Shown piece after piece: positions 1 to 10,975 of a DNA stretch of 64,000 nucleotides. This DNA is from Nitzschia sp. DOCU1 (lineage: Eukaryota; Bacillariophyta; Bacillariophyceae; Bacillariales; Bacillariaceae): assembly GCA_951394045.1 (NCBI GenBank), contig OX595985.1, positions 2,294,001 through 2,358,000 of the forward strand. Direction: 5' to 3'. The position numbers were made by a program, and so were the translations under genes. Position 1 is the stretch's first letter. The number at the start of each line of letters is the position of its first letter. The notes under the pieces are model-generated. The model made no database searches and was not told the origin of the DNA. It was given only the letters and a program-made list of their open reading frames with translations.

Positions 1-600
1 TGCAAACGTTTGCACGTCCTCCAAGGTCGGCCTCCAATCCGTATCAATACAACCCATACGACGACGCGAAGAAGAAATCGTAGCGTTTTCGTCAGCCTGA
101 AAGAACGATTGCTCCAAGAAGGGAATGTCTCGTTGTCGAAACCCTCGATCATGCCATTTTTGCCGAAAGAATTCGTCCGTAAATACGGCGTCGTCCACAA
201 GTGGGGTATGCAAATGTTGTTGACGATGATGAGTGATATCATCATCCAGGTGTTCTTCACGTTGTTCATTCCCTAGAACAATGCTGTTGTTCTTGTTCTT
301 TCTGCTGTCATGATTGGGTGGAACCGATAGCATCAAATGTAACGTATCTGCGACTCGACGCTGAAGGGAATCGCCTACGAACAGTGTGCATTCTTTTCCA
401 AACAAGTCTCGAAACTCATCGGTAGTGTACATTCGAGATCCTTCGGCCGGAATCCAGGTACTTTCTCCGATCCAATGCGATGTTGGCTCTCCGACAAATT
501 CTTGCATGGTAGCCACCAATGAAGCACCTGCATGATTAGCTTCAGCTGTCATGGTGCACCACAACTTGTGGTACGGAAATAAAGGGATACGGCTGCTATT
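1..600 (-). CDS. PC-esterase/GDSL-like protein, partial (3' part lies beyond window edge)
   Basis: The minus strand is open from about position 600 to the window edge. It encodes a segment with W-I-P-A-E-G-S-R, then the block LFVGDSLQRR, then a C-terminal acidic and basic stretch. The G-D-S in a hydrophobic strand followed by a basic helix is the nucleophile signature of the PC-esterase family (PMR5/trichome-birefringence-like acyltransferases), which in plants O-acetylates polysaccharides; in diatoms the substrate is unknown. Upstream of position 600 the frame meets a stop (TAA near 627-629), and a CAG at 603-601 preceded by pyrimidines could be a splice acceptor, so 600 is probably an internal exon start. 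An in-frame ATG at 552-550 is the alternative start. The catalytic Asp/His block would lie outside the window. Family assignment is fair; ends are uncertain. Confidence 0.55.
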
Positions 601-1334
601 CTGGTGTACAAAGTGTTGGGATTATTGATGGTAATGCATCCCTTGCTTGCTTCTTCTGGTCGGGAGGGATACCTGATAAAACCCACTGGCGGGCGATGGT
701 ACGACCGCACCGTCCTTGACCTCGTCCGGCGCGTGCCCGATTATTTGACCGCAAGAGCGGCGGGCGCTGCTTTCCCACACTTTTTAACGCACCGGGCGGG
801 AGTCCGAGGAGATTTTGCCAAGCGTATGATACATAGTAAGGAGGTATGAAATAAGATTCGAAGTACTGGGATCGAAATGTTGCCAGTGGTTGCGAAATCG
901 CATCTTGTAAAAGGGGAAATCGAATAGTGTTATTACGAAATTACTTGTTGCGAAATATTGGGAAATCGCATAGCGTTACGAAAGCAACTAGTAGCTAGTA
1001 GAGTACTGGCGTGGTGTCGTCTACTGACGCCGTGAAGTAGCGTAATTTTGATGATGATGCTCTGGCTAATAGTATTGGCGTCGTTGACGCCGACGCCCTT
1101 GCTATGATGGAGCATGCACTCACCAGTAAAGCAGTCACATCAGTGGACAGTAGCGTGCGGACAAAAAGGAAGGAAGACTTCGATTGCAAAATTTCCACAG
1201 CATCAGAAACACTTGGTCCAATGCAAATCGATTTTTCTACATTACATGTTTCTAAAAATTCCGGTGTCGTTTGAAAGGCGCCTCACAATCGGCCCCTTCT
1301 CATAAAAAGGTTCTCGCTGCTGACAAACAACAAT
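601..1334. other. Intergenic region with AT-rich direct repeats and a possible gene relic
   Basis: About 730 bases between two minus-strand genes. It contains repeated GAAATCGCA words (near 892, 961 and in variant form nearby). At 1041-1275 (+) an open stretch reads like protein, with varied residues and a block DDDALANSIGVVDADAL, but there is no ATG. An in-frame TAG (1038-1040) separates it from a short upstream piece in the same frame. No upstream exon of the esterase gene is convincing here. Confidence 0.4.
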
Positions 1335-3606
1335 TTACTCGCCAAAATATTCAGGCTCGGTCACCGTGTGTTGGTCGAGGAAGAGCAATTCCTTGTAGGT
1401 GGCAAGAGTCCACAAGTCGGCAGGGATGATTTCCTCGGTGGCGTCGCAGATGGCACGAACATCAATCATGGTCTCCAAACGAAGGGAACGGGCTAGTTGG
1501 GCCTTATCCATAGACGATCCAGCGTGGTGGATTTTGGCAAGTTCTTCCTTGATCTTCTTAACAGAGGCTTCCAAGTCGGCAATAGGTCCCATTCCAGCCG
1601 CCTTGCATGAGGGGATGACGTGTTGGTTGATCATGTCAACCATGCACAAGGCTTCCATCTCGACGGTGCCAGTGTAGTGGTCGTGAAGGACGTCTTGGCG
1701 GGCAACCAATTCAGCAGCAGTGAAAACACCCATCTTCTCGAAAAGAGCAATATTCTTGTCGGCGGTCAATCGGGCAGTGGCCTCAACACCCGAGTCAATA
1801 CGCCAGACTCCACGGTCGGTCAACATTTGTTGGTTGGCCTCGTCGTAGTTGTTGCCGTTGAAGACGACCTTCCAGTGCTTCTTGAGGGCTTCACGGGCAA
1901 CGTCGGCGGGGTTGGCTCCGGCCTCGATCTTGTCAGCAAATTCGGCAAACTTCTCAGCGGTGATAGTGTTGAGAACAGTGTTTACCAAAGAAACGTTTTG
2001 GGAGGAACCGACGGCACGGAATTCGAAACGAGCTCCTCCGTAGGGGAATGGAGAAGTTCGGTTTCGGTCCTCAGCGGGGACCTGAAAGGGAAGGACTTCG
2101 CGAGTTCCAAGGTCGAGCGTCTTCTTACTGGGTTCGTACTTGGCAGTCGATCCGTTCATGAACGCCTCGAGGTACTTGGTCATATCATCACCAAGGTAAG
2201 TAGAGACGATGGCGGGAGGGGCCTCACAGGCTCCAAGACGGAAGTCATTTCCAGGCGAGGCAATGGCGCAACGCATGAGGTCACCGTGCTCATCAACAGC
2301 AGCAACGACGGCGGCCATAATGACGGGGAAGGCGGCGTCGTTTCCGGTGGCTTTCAAAACTGCCTCGGGGTCGAGGACATTGATTCCCGATCGAGTGGCA
2401 ATGGACCAATTATTGTGCTTTCCGGATCCGTTGACATTGTTGAAAGGCTTTTCCTGGAGAAGAGCAGCAAGTCCGTGCTTGGCAGCAGTTTCCTCAATAA
2501 TTTGCATAACCATGACGTTTTGGTCAATTTGAGTAGTGTTGTTTCCGAAAAGGGGAGCAAACTCAAATTGGTTGGGGGCGACCTCTCGGTGACGGGTCTT
2601 CAACGGAATTCCGATGCGCCAGCATTCATCTTGAATTTCTTGCATGCAGGCCAAGGCAGCGGTGGCGCTGGAAAGAGGAGCCATGTAGTGGTCGCACATT
2701 TCTTGTCCACGAGGGGCGTCCTTACCCATGATGGTACGGCCGGTCATTTGCAGATCGGGGCGTCGGTAGTACTCGTCACGAGGAATGAGGAAAATTTCTT
2801 GTTCCAGACCAATGTTCGTTTGGATACCGCTAGAACAGTCCAAGCCCAAAGCAGTGAAGAGACGGCTTCCCTCACGGTCGAGGGCGGCGTTGGCTCGGAG
2901 AAGGGGGGTCTTTTCGTCGAGGGCAGCACCATAGTAAGAAACAAAGGCGGAAGGAATGAAGATAGTGTCACCTCGGCAGAAAATGGGCGAGGAGGTGTCG
3001 ACAGCGAGGTATCCACCGGCTTGGTGGGTTCCACGGAGTCCACCGTTGGGGTAGGACGAACCATCAGTCTCTCCTTTAATCAAGGTCTTTCCCTTGAAAT
3101 CTTGCTTAACTTCATTGTTGGAGTCGAATTCCAACATCATGTTGTGCACTTGACCGGTCAGACCGTGACGAACACCACTGGCAGCCATGGGCTGGAACCA
3201 GTGGCAGTAGACATTGGCACCACGATCGATGGCCCTGATAGGAATAAGATGTGAAGTAAGGGTTAGCTTTGATAGCACATAATAAATGCATAAAAAAGAC
3301 AGAATTCGCCCTTGAATCGGATCCACTATTTTGCCAGTGGTCGGTCACAAAACGAACGACATCAATATGGACTCACCAATCGAAGACAGCGTTGGCAACG
3401 GTGTCAGCATGGTTGACTGTCCAAGCGGGGTCCTTCAAGATGGCACCGCTGGCTCCGTGCTTCTTAAGATATTCGTCGGCAACCTTTCCTGTGAAAACAT
3501 TCTTTCCGAAATCTTCATAGGCGGCGAGGTTTGCCATAGCACGAGTGCTCTGGCGAACAACCTCTCGGCGAGAAAGGGCCTGAACAGCTTTAGATGTGAC
3601 AAACAT
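1335..3606 (-). CDS. GSIII (glnN-type): Glutamine synthetase type III
   Basis: ATP-dependent condensation of ammonium and glutamate to glutamine, the entry point of inorganic nitrogen. There are two exons: 3606-3377 and 3234-1335. The 142-nt intron (3376-3235) starts GTGAGT and ends TATCAG. Joining restores the block AVFDWAIDRGANVYCHWFQP and a protein of 709 aa, normal for GSIII (about 700-730 aa) and roughly twice a GSII subunit. Visible family landmarks are the glutamate/ATP-site block NNVNGSGKHNNWS, the preceding APNQFEFAPLFGNNTTQ and the C-terminal GSIII helical region. The N-terminus has an S/A/R-rich stretch (MFVTSKAVQALSRREVVRQ) that could be a weak mitochondrial or plastid presequence; I cannot settle localisation. 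Divergent from the WLM gene. A 544-aa open frame on the opposite strand is a codon-bias shadow. Confidence 0.96.
3235..3376 (-). other. Intron of glutamine synthetase III
   Basis: GT-AG intron, 142 nt, donor GTGAGT, acceptor TATCAG. It splits the TGG codon of the conserved FDWA block (phase 2). Confidence 0.9.
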
Positions 3607-4370
3607 GGTGGGTTAAGCTTTTGCAAGAGAGGACGATATGTCTCTGACCACTTTACTTTTTTTGAGACTATTCCCGCAACACAAGAGGGCACGGCGAAGG
3701 AGGGGGTTCTCGGTGGCGGGGCCCTCGTCGTCGTTGCCGAAAGACGAAAAGATCTTTGGATGGCGGTCGGTGGTCGGTTGAGGCGAAGCCACACTTTCAT
3801 GATTGGACGATCCTTCGCTCGCGTTTTTCGCCAATGATTCTCCCCGTGACCGCCAAAGTTCCGACGTTTCACTGGGGCTTTTGATAAGTTCCAAAGATAT
3901 CACGGAACTTTGGGTGCAATTCACACTTTCCACTGGATTTGTAGGGCCCGTCACTCCGAGGATCCAAGTGATCCTTCGGGTTTTACTAATCGTTGCAAAT
4001 ACGAACGACGTCGAAACGACAATTCTTTCAACATTTTCCACCAATCATTTCGTTGCTTCTCTTCTTCAACTTCCAGGTGTCATGCACTCGCATCGACGTG
4101 CATTCGGGGGGAGGATGGAAAAGGAGGGCAAACACCTACCTTCATCCCGAAACATGGGGTAAAGTTATTCGCCTCGGTCAGTCGAATAACTTGCTGGTGT
4201 CCGTCGAGATCCTGGAGGAATGAAATCGAACGCCGGAACTCCACCGAACAAGGAAGAGAGAGTTCCGAGACGCGAAAAGCTCACAACAAAACGAAAACCA
4301 CAAGAGAGTAGCAACGTCCCTCCACGATTAATCGATCAGTGATTATTGATTCAAAGCAGCACCAACCAGC
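3607..4370. promoter_or_regulatory. Divergent intergenic/promoter region (GSIII and WLM protease)
   Basis: 764 bases separate the two divergent start codons and must hold both promoters and 5' UTRs. Several overlapping open frames cross it, including one on the minus strand ending just before the GSIII start. None shows a recognisable domain. No clear TATA box was identified. Confidence 0.5.
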
Positions 4371-5450
4371 ATGACGACTAAAGTTATTGTAGGCTTTCGA
4401 TCTCACAAAGTTGAAATTGACCTGGATGATGATTCTTCCATGTCGGTGGGGCAACTTCGATCCCACGTGGTAGCCTCGGCGGCCTGTGACGCTTCCAGTC
4501 TCGAGCCGTACGACATTAAACTCATTTACAAGGGCAAAGTTTTGACCGATGACTCCCAACAGCTTTCCGATTTGTTCTTTAATGATGACAACAAGGCCCC
4601 CAGAGCGTCGTACCGGCTAATCGCTACCGGTGTGTCGAAAACCGAGACGAACCAGGCTGATCAAGAATACCGAGAAAGTCAGAAGAAGAATAAAATTTTG
4701 GTGTGGGACGATCTCAGTGCACAAGGACAGCAGAAAGAACGCGCCCGAAAGAACTTGGGACGTCAAATGATGTCGAAAGCTCGGGCGGCAGCCGGTGGGA
4801 GCAACGATAATAATTATGGCTTTGGTCGAATCGAGATTTTACCAAACTTGCCCGATCAAGACAAGGCTCGCGAGATTTTGACGACTCTGGCTAATGACGT
4901 GGGTGTTCGTGCCTGTATGGCCAAGCACAAATGGAATGTTGGTTCCTTGGCCGAGCTCTATCCCGATGGCAAAGTGGGGCAATCCAAAGTCTGTGTTATG
5001 GGTTTGAATCGCAACCAAGGCCAACAGATTTTGCTCCGAATACGAACGGACGACTTGAAAGGATTTCGCAAGATGACTAGCATTCGAGAAGTTCTGTATC
5101 ATGAGCTTGCGCACAATGTTCATTCCGATCATGATAGCAACTTTTTTCAATTGATGCGTCAAATTAAGAAGGAATGTCTCGAGATGGATTGGACGGGCGG
5201 TGCCGGAACTACTAGTAGCGACCCCATGGATGTGGACAATGATTCTATGGTGATTGGGGGTACATATACGCTGGGTGGGAACCTGGAGGAACCTACTAGG
5301 GCGTCGGCACGAGAACTGGCGGCTCGTGCGGCAATGCTTCGATTGTCGGCCGAGGAAGAAGAAGTGCAACAACATTGTGGTTGTGGTTATGAACATGTAT
5401 CCTTTTTGCCACCTTCAATGCACAATTCTGACCAAGTCGATGAATCATGA
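4371..5450 (+). CDS. Ubiquitin-like + WLM (Wss1-like) metalloprotease
   Basis: 359 aa. Residues about 1-86 form a ubiquitin-like fold (beta-strand start VIVGFRSHKVEIDL, then LIYKGKVLTDD, the usual 'I.KGK.L.D' of ubiquitin-like domains). Residues about 160-270 carry the WLM domain with HELAHNVHSDHD: zinc ligands H244, H248 and H254 and catalytic E245. Wss1/SPRTN-type WLM proteases act on DNA-protein crosslinks and SUMO- or ubiquitin-modified chromatin proteins. Plants also have ubiquitin-like/WLM combinations, so the architecture is established. The C-terminal 85 residues hold an acidic and Ala-rich helix and a CGCGYEH segment that might bind metal. The start has A at -3. Single exon. Confidence 0.88.
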   Translation: MTTKVIVGFRSHKVEIDLDDDSSMSVGQLRSHVVASAACDASSLEPYDIKLIYKGKVLTDDSQQLSDLFFNDDNKAPRASYRLIATGVSKTETNQADQEYRESQKKNKILVWDDLSAQGQQKERARKNLGRQMMSKARAAAGGSNDNNYGFGRIEILPNLPDQDKAREILTTLANDVGVRACMAKHKWNVGSLAELYPDGKVGQSKVCVMGLNRNQGQQILLRIRTDDLKGFRKMTSIREVLYHELAHNVHSDHDSNFFQLMRQIKKECLEMDWTGGAGTTSSDPMDVDNDSMVIGGTYTLGGNLEEPTRASARELAARAAMLRLSAEEEEVQQHCGCGYEHVSFLPPSMHNSDQVDES

Positions 5451-5729
5451 CGTTTCCAACGAAAATGATACCTACTAGCTCTAGATATCAGGTGGAAATA
5501 AGAGCCTAGAGTTTCTCACTTTACTACGAAACTCATCTGAACGTCTCAAACTTGATTCAATCTCAAAAAACGTGATGTATGTTAAAATAGCACTATATCG
5601 CTCTCTCTTCGCTGCTTTTATGTATTGCAGTTCACATTCGGAGTTGCAGTGTTGGAAGATTATCATCGAAACATAACCCGAACCAATTCTTGATAACATA
5701 GACGAGTGACTAGGTACGCCGATGAGTGA

Positions 5730-6960
5730 TCACACGCCATTGCTAGTGTCGGGCAAAATCTTTTCGGCATTTCTGATGGCGTCAATTGTTTCTTGCTCGA
5801 TTCTCGAAATGATTTCGTACGCGGGCTCTATCGAATAGATCTTTCCTACTCCCTTGCCGCTATAGACAGCGCAGTAGGTTGTGTCCTGGTCGGTGGTGGC
5901 CTTCTTGAATTGCTTTATAACATTCTCACCCTCGAGAGATCCCAGTACTTTCTCAAGTTTGACATCGTCGTCCCATTGCTTGGTTGTATTATTTCGAAGT
6001 ACCCCTGACGAATCGTAGGGTACCGGCCATTTGATGGGGCGAAAGGAACCGGCGATGGTGTCGAAGGCACGTGTTCGTATGACATCGTCGCCACTTTTGG
6101 CCGCCACAAGGGCGTCCTTGTACCTCTTGGGCCCCATGGCTTCTGTCGATGCCCACAATCGTGTACCCAAAACGACGCCATCCGCACCCAACGCGAGAGC
6201 TGCAGCGACATCCTTTCCGCACGTTATTCCACCCGCTGCTAAAATCGGAATCGGTTTCGGTCTCTTGGAAGACAGTTCCACAATCTTGGCAGTCAGACTC
6301 AATGTTCCCGAACCAAGTTCACGACGGATTCCATGTCCGCCCGCTTCGGATCCTTGCGCGCAAATCGCATTGACCCCCAACTCAAATGCCGCCTCGGCGT
6401 CTTCGACCGTACATACTTGCATGATAACTTTGCATCCATACGAATGAGCAATTTTCACCGCGTCTGAGTTTTGATGACGACCAGAAGAATGTACGGTACC
6501 CGCAAAGAATTGAACCACATCTGGTTCGTGACTTTCTAGAACATTTTCAAACAAATCCCAGCCCGTTTTACTCCCAAACGTACTATGTGATATAAATCCA
6601 ATACAAAGCGGGTACTTCCCATCTGATAGGTCCTTGAATTTCTCAATCTGATTCTCTAGCGAGTGCAGAGCTTCTTTGTTATTCAAGTGGCCGGCAGCTA
6701 GAAAGCCCAGTCCTCCTGCTCGACAGGTCTCTGCAGCGAGATCGGCCCCCGAGACATCTGTGGATGATAAGAAGGTTAACAGCGAGAAATTGGAAAAAAT
6801 GAGAACGGGCGCGGATTTCTAATTTTTTCGACAATGCCGATGAAATTATCAACAAGGCAAAGACCATCTACCACGTACCTGCCATGGGGGCGCCCATCAC
6901 TGGGATACGGCATGGAAAAGATTTTGTAAATTTCGTCTTCCACTTCAATGATGTTACCAT
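5730..6960 (-). CDS. Nitronate monooxygenase (2-nitropropane dioxygenase-like)
   Basis: FMN-dependent oxidation of alkyl nitronates, usually detoxifying propionate 3-nitronate. Two exons: 6960-6879 and 6757-5730. The 121-nt intron (6878-6758) starts GTACGT and ends CACAG. The joined protein begins MVTSLKWKTKF and runs through the FMN-binding PVMGAPMADVSGADLA and GGLGFLAAG. The His-containing block SEAGGHG and the phosphate-binding AAGGI and ADGVVLGTR segments follow. Length is 369 aa, within the family range. The frame stays open upstream of the chosen ATG to another in-frame ATG at 7209-7207 that begins MWRLCATPPFLVGYF and could be an organellar presequence, so the true start may be earlier. 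Convergent with the WLM gene. Confidence 0.88.
6758..6878 (-). other. Intron of nitronate monooxygenase
   Basis: GT-AG, 121 nt, phase 1. Removal joins PVMGAPMA to DVSGADLAAE, reconstituting the FMN-site block that neither exon holds alone. Confidence 0.88.
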
Positions 6961-8092
6961 TGTTGTTAATAGTGTGAAGCATTTCGCAGTTTTAGTAGGA
7001 ATAATACGGACGAACGTTCTTTGCTTGCACGAAACATGCGGCACTACGATGATTGACACAACCCACATACAATCGGAACTCGGGCTCGTCCGTTGGTGCT
7101 GGTACCGGCTGATGACACGGAACCAGGCGGAGTTGACGCCGAGAGCCGGGTGGTTGTTCGAAGAAAAGTAGCCGACGAGGAAAGGAGGAGTGGCACAAAG
7201 TCGCCACATTCCCGAACGTGCGTTTGTGAGAATGGGGAGAAGTAAAAATAGGTAAAAACATATCTCATTATCGTGCACATAATATTACGGTACCTTAGCA
7301 AGCTGCCGTTGACAGACTCTCACTACCGGTAGCTAGCTACTGAGTCATATAACTATTATGATATAGTAGCTACCAGAGTGGCTGAAGAAACAATGGAAGA
7401 TAGAAAGAAGGTGCTGAGGAAACCGAACACCAGTGAAGGATTGATATCTAACGGTACGGTGGTTCTACTGGTGCTAGTGGTAGTACTACCGGTAGCTACT
7501 TGCGTTTCTTCGACCTTAACGGCGGAATACATCTACTCGGCTTGATCTTTGGAGATGAGCCAAAGCACCGCCCCGTTTTCGGCAGAGCCGCCTCCTACCA
7601 CGGGGGCGAGTCGAGATTCCAGCATAGTACGTACCAGGTAGAGTTGAAAGCTCTACTAGCGGTACCAGGTACACCCTTTCGTTAGTATGCTGTCATAGTC
7701 GGAGTTCTCGTTGTGCGATACCAAACTTTCGGCGGATGGAGTTCGCCATCTCGGATTCCAATACGTACGGGTGCGACGCGCGACGAGACAGCACGACGTC
7801 AGGTCATGCCATCCGGCGAAGGCATACCTGTGGTACGGCCAGTGGGTGTATCGTAGCTGTAACTGCGTTGTGGATGGATCAATGAGGAGCAAGAGATACG
7901 TTTCCGTCTTTTCTCTCTCCCCGATTGTTGACTAACTCGTTCTTCTGGCTGCCCCAGCTCAATTGCAGCAGGTAGATATTAGGCGACTCAAACAGAATCA
8001 TTCTTTGTTGGGAAAGTGTTACTGATATTGTCCAGCCTGACGAAGCGGCACAGAATATTCATTGAAAGACATCTGCAGCTTGACCATTCGTA
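6961..8092. promoter_or_regulatory. Intergenic region upstream of the histidine kinase, with palindromes
   Basis: About 1.1 kb between divergent genes. It carries two copies of the 10-bp palindrome CTACCGGTAG (7323-7332, 7486-7495), embedded in TAGCTA/GTACTAC-rich sequence. No credible ORF, apart from a possible N-terminal extension of the nitronate monooxygenase up to 7209. Confidence 0.5.
7323..7332. repeat. Palindrome CTACCGGTAG, copy 1
   Basis: 10-bp perfect palindrome in the intergenic region, followed by CTAGCTAC. Further copies at 7486-7495 and 60947-60956. Confidence 0.6.
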
Positions 8093-10780
8093 ATGATGGC
8101 TGAAACTGCCAATCCTGCAATGGATTCCGTTGCCTTGAAAGAACAGTTGTTAAGGGCCTATCTCAACTCGATACCCGCTGAAGCTTACGTGCAAGATTTA
8201 CAGGGCAATTACATTTACGTCAATCGACAGTTTGAAACAAATCATGACATTCTTTGCGACGATTTGGCGCGAATGCCTCACACGGCCGGCAACTTTTACG
8301 GCAAGGAAATGGCTCAGAAGCAAGCTCTGATAGTTCAAGAAGTGATTAAGACTGGTCAGAGCATTACCACGACGACGAAGGCCTCTCCTCAGATCTCATC
8401 CGATCATCACAACAACAAACTAGTCAGAGGTGCCACCAACAGTACGAATCAAAGCACTGTGATAACGATGAAATTTCCACTGTTAAACGAAGACGGGGCG
8501 ATTGTAGCCATTGGGGGGTTGGTCCATACCTTTGAGCTGCACCCTTCCGACGCTGTACAAATGTTAGCGCACCCCCCAACGCCTGACTCGCTTCCGCTTT
8601 CAGGCAGCCGAAAACTGAAACGGCCAAAAGTCGGTGTGAATGGGGGGCCGGTCGATCTGGATGACAGCGACGAGATGGACGAAGACGATGACAACAACGA
8701 AAACGACGATGACTCAGGAGAGGAAAAGACAAACGAATGGGATGAACCGTTAGATGCGAGTCCAAACAACCATAGCTATCAACGCCTCTTTTCCAACATG
8801 CAAATGGGTGCTGCCTTGAACGAAGTCATCACTGACGATAATAATCGGCCAATTGATTATATCTTTCGTGAGATCAATCCAGCCTTTGAGAAATTGACGG
8901 GCCTCAAAGAAAGTGAAACAATCGGCCGAAGAGCTAGTGAGATACTGCCAGGGATACGGGACGATCCTTGTGATTGGATTGAAAAGTTTGGCAGAGTGGC
9001 CTTGGATGGAGTGACATACAGATTTGAACGCGACTACTGCAAGGATCTCAAGAAATATTACGGTGGTATGGCCTATCGACCTGGTAGTCAAGAGGGACTC
9101 TTTGTAACGTTGTTTTTGGATGTCTCGGACAGTGTGCAAGCCGAAGAAGATTTAAGGGAATCTGAGGAACGGCATCGGAATCTATTTGAAAGTATGGTGC
9201 AGGGCGTGGTATATCAAGACGCTTCAGGTAGTATTATCGCGGCAAATCCTTCTGCAGAACGAATATTAGGCCTTACAAAGGACCAAATGATGGGTCTGAG
9301 GTCGGTAGATCCGCGGTGGAAAGCGATTAAAGGCGACGGAAGTGATTTTCCTGGCGATCAACATCCTGCAATGATTGCTCTTAAAACGGGAAAACCTGTG
9401 ACTGGTGTTTTGATGGGAGTCTTACACCCGGATTGGGAGTCGCACCATTGGATTGTTGTAGATGCCATTCCTCGATATCGACACGGCGAAGATAAACCGT
9501 ATCAAGTATACTGTACCTTTACCGACGTGACGCAAACCAAAGAGTTTGAACGGAGACTGCTTCGGGAAAAAGAAAGAGTGGAAATGGCCGACCGCCTCAA
9601 GTCGGCTTTTCTCGCCAACATGTCGCACGAGATTCGGACTCCTCTAAACGGTATCATCGGTCACATTGACCTCGCTCTAAACAATGAACTCGCAGAATCT
9701 TATCGAACGGAAAACTTGGAAGGTCTTCATGTAGCTCGACAGAGTGGTGAGCTGCTTATCGCAATCATTCAAGATATTCTAGATTTGTCCAAGATTGAAG
9801 CAGGCCAAATGGATATCGAAAATGATGGAAATTTCAATCTTCGAAATTTGGTAGACCAAGTGTCGAGTCTTGGACAGACCATGATCAACCAACGTGGGAA
9901 AGCCATCAGTTTTCACTACAGCATGGAAACGGGAATTGTTGATACTGTCAAGGGCGACGTTTTTCGGTTACAGCAGGTTCTCAACAATCTGGTATCGAAC
10001 GCCATCAAATTCACGGATGAGGGCAGCGTTACCTTAACCGTCGCGCTCTCCGAGGAAAAGGGCATGCTGCAGATTAGCGTTATCGACACTGGCAAGGGGG
10101 TTCCGAAGGACCACATGGAGTCAATCTTTGAACCCTTTCGACAAGTGGAAATCGGAGACACACGGAAACATGGTGGGACGGGCCTTGGGCTGACGATATC
10201 AAGGAAGCTAGTCGAAATGATGGGGGGGACGCTTTCGATCACTTCCAGCGTCGAAGAACCGACCAACGGATCTTGCTTCTCCTTGACATTTCCTTATCGT
10301 CCACACGCTCCTGCAAATGGGGCATTCGAGCCATCATCACCAAATATTTCAAAGGGAAACGCTAGGGGCGCTTTCATTTCCGGGAAAGTGTTGGTGGCTG
10401 AGGATGATGTCGTCAGTCGACGCCTTGTCAAGCGAATGCTGGACATATCTGGCTACGATGCAATTGTTGCCGAAGATGGAGAAGAAGCGGTTGAGAAATT
10501 CAAGGCTCACGACGACATTGCTCTAATTTTCATGGATGTACAAATGCCCAACATGGATGGTTTGGCAGCAACCACGTTGATCCGACAGCTGGAGGCTCAG
10601 AATCCCAACAAGAAGCCAGTGCCTATCATTGCGCTTTCGGCGGGTGCTATGAAGGGGGACGACGAACGCGGGTTCGCAGTAGGTATGACCGACTACCTTA
10701 CCAAACCGGTCAATTTCAAGTTGCTACAAGAAACGTTAAGAGCGCATCTTGGCTCGGCCACGGCACCTTCGCCCAAGTAG
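8093..10780 (+). CDS. Hybrid sensor histidine kinase with PAS domains and receiver
   Basis: 895 aa, single exon. Order: PAS-like domain (about 20-150), an acidic linker of Asp/Glu/Asn (about 185-220), PAS (about 230-345), PAS (about 355-480), HisKA dimerisation and phosphoacceptor helix with FLANMSHEIRTPLNG (phosphorylated H512), HATPase with N box VLNNLVSNAIKFT, G1 DTGKGVP and G2 GGTGLGLTI, then a receiver domain with acidic pair AEDD, phosphoacceptor D815 in FMDVQMPNMDG and the conserved Lys of LTKPVN. There are no transmembrane segments or signal peptide, so it is a soluble intracellular sensor; the PAS ligand is unknown. A phosphotransfer protein and a separate output regulator would be expected elsewhere in the genome. 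Two adjacent ATGs; the first is chosen. Confidence 0.93.
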   Translation: MMAETANPAMDSVALKEQLLRAYLNSIPAEAYVQDLQGNYIYVNRQFETNHDILCDDLARMPHTAGNFYGKEMAQKQALIVQEVIKTGQSITTTTKASPQISSDHHNNKLVRGATNSTNQSTVITMKFPLLNEDGAIVAIGGLVHTFELHPSDAVQMLAHPPTPDSLPLSGSRKLKRPKVGVNGGPVDLDDSDEMDEDDDNNENDDDSGEEKTNEWDEPLDASPNNHSYQRLFSNMQMGAALNEVITDDNNRPIDYIFREINPAFEKLTGLKESETIGRRASEILPGIRDDPCDWIEKFGRVALDGVTYRFERDYCKDLKKYYGGMAYRPGSQEGLFVTLFLDVSDSVQAEEDLRESEERHRNLFESMVQGVVYQDASGSIIAANPSAERILGLTKDQMMGLRSVDPRWKAIKGDGSDFPGDQHPAMIALKTGKPVTGVLMGVLHPDWESHHWIVVDAIPRYRHGEDKPYQVYCTFTDVTQTKEFERRLLREKERVEMADRLKSAFLANMSHEIRTPLNGIIGHIDLALNNELAESYRTENLEGLHVARQSGELLIAIIQDILDLSKIEAGQMDIENDGNFNLRNLVDQVSSLGQTMINQRGKAISFHYSMETGIVDTVKGDVFRLQQVLNNLVSNAIKFTDEGSVTLTVALSEEKGMLQISVIDTGKGVPKDHMESIFEPFRQVEIGDTRKHGGTGLGLTISRKLVEMMGGTLSITSSVEEPTNGSCFSLTFPYRPHAPANGAFEPSSPNISKGNARGAFISGKVLVAEDDVVSRRLVKRMLDISGYDAIVAEDGEEAVEKFKAHDDIALIFMDVQMPNMDGLAATTLIRQLEAQNPNKKPVPIIALSAGAMKGDDERGFAVGMTDYLTKPVNFKLLQETLRAHLGSATAPSPK

Positions 10781-10975
10781 TCAGCACAACTTCAAAATTC
10801 TCGAACAAGGACAACTACCCTATTAGACGTAAGAAGAGAAAATCCATATATATGTAAACCATCATTTTTGCAACGAAACGAAACCCCGCACCTCATCTAC
10901 CATCGCTTGACTAATTTAGTAGTAGCAATGACACTCTATATAGATTTATTTCCAGTCTGTCAGGGAGCAATTTAT

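Noticed and set aside
1620..3254. 544-aa open frame on + opposite the glutamine synthetase gene
   Set aside because: It lies wholly antisense to a certain gene, begins with TTG, is Gly/Val/Ser-rich and has no domain; codon bias of the real gene keeps it open.
3613..4044. 143-aa minus frame just upstream of the glutamine synthetase start
   Set aside because: It ends before the GSIII ATG, shows no family and lies in the divergent promoter region.
8093..10780. Bacterial contamination, suggested by a hybrid histidine kinase
   Set aside because: It is flanked by intron-containing eukaryotic genes, and such hybrid kinases occur in diatoms.
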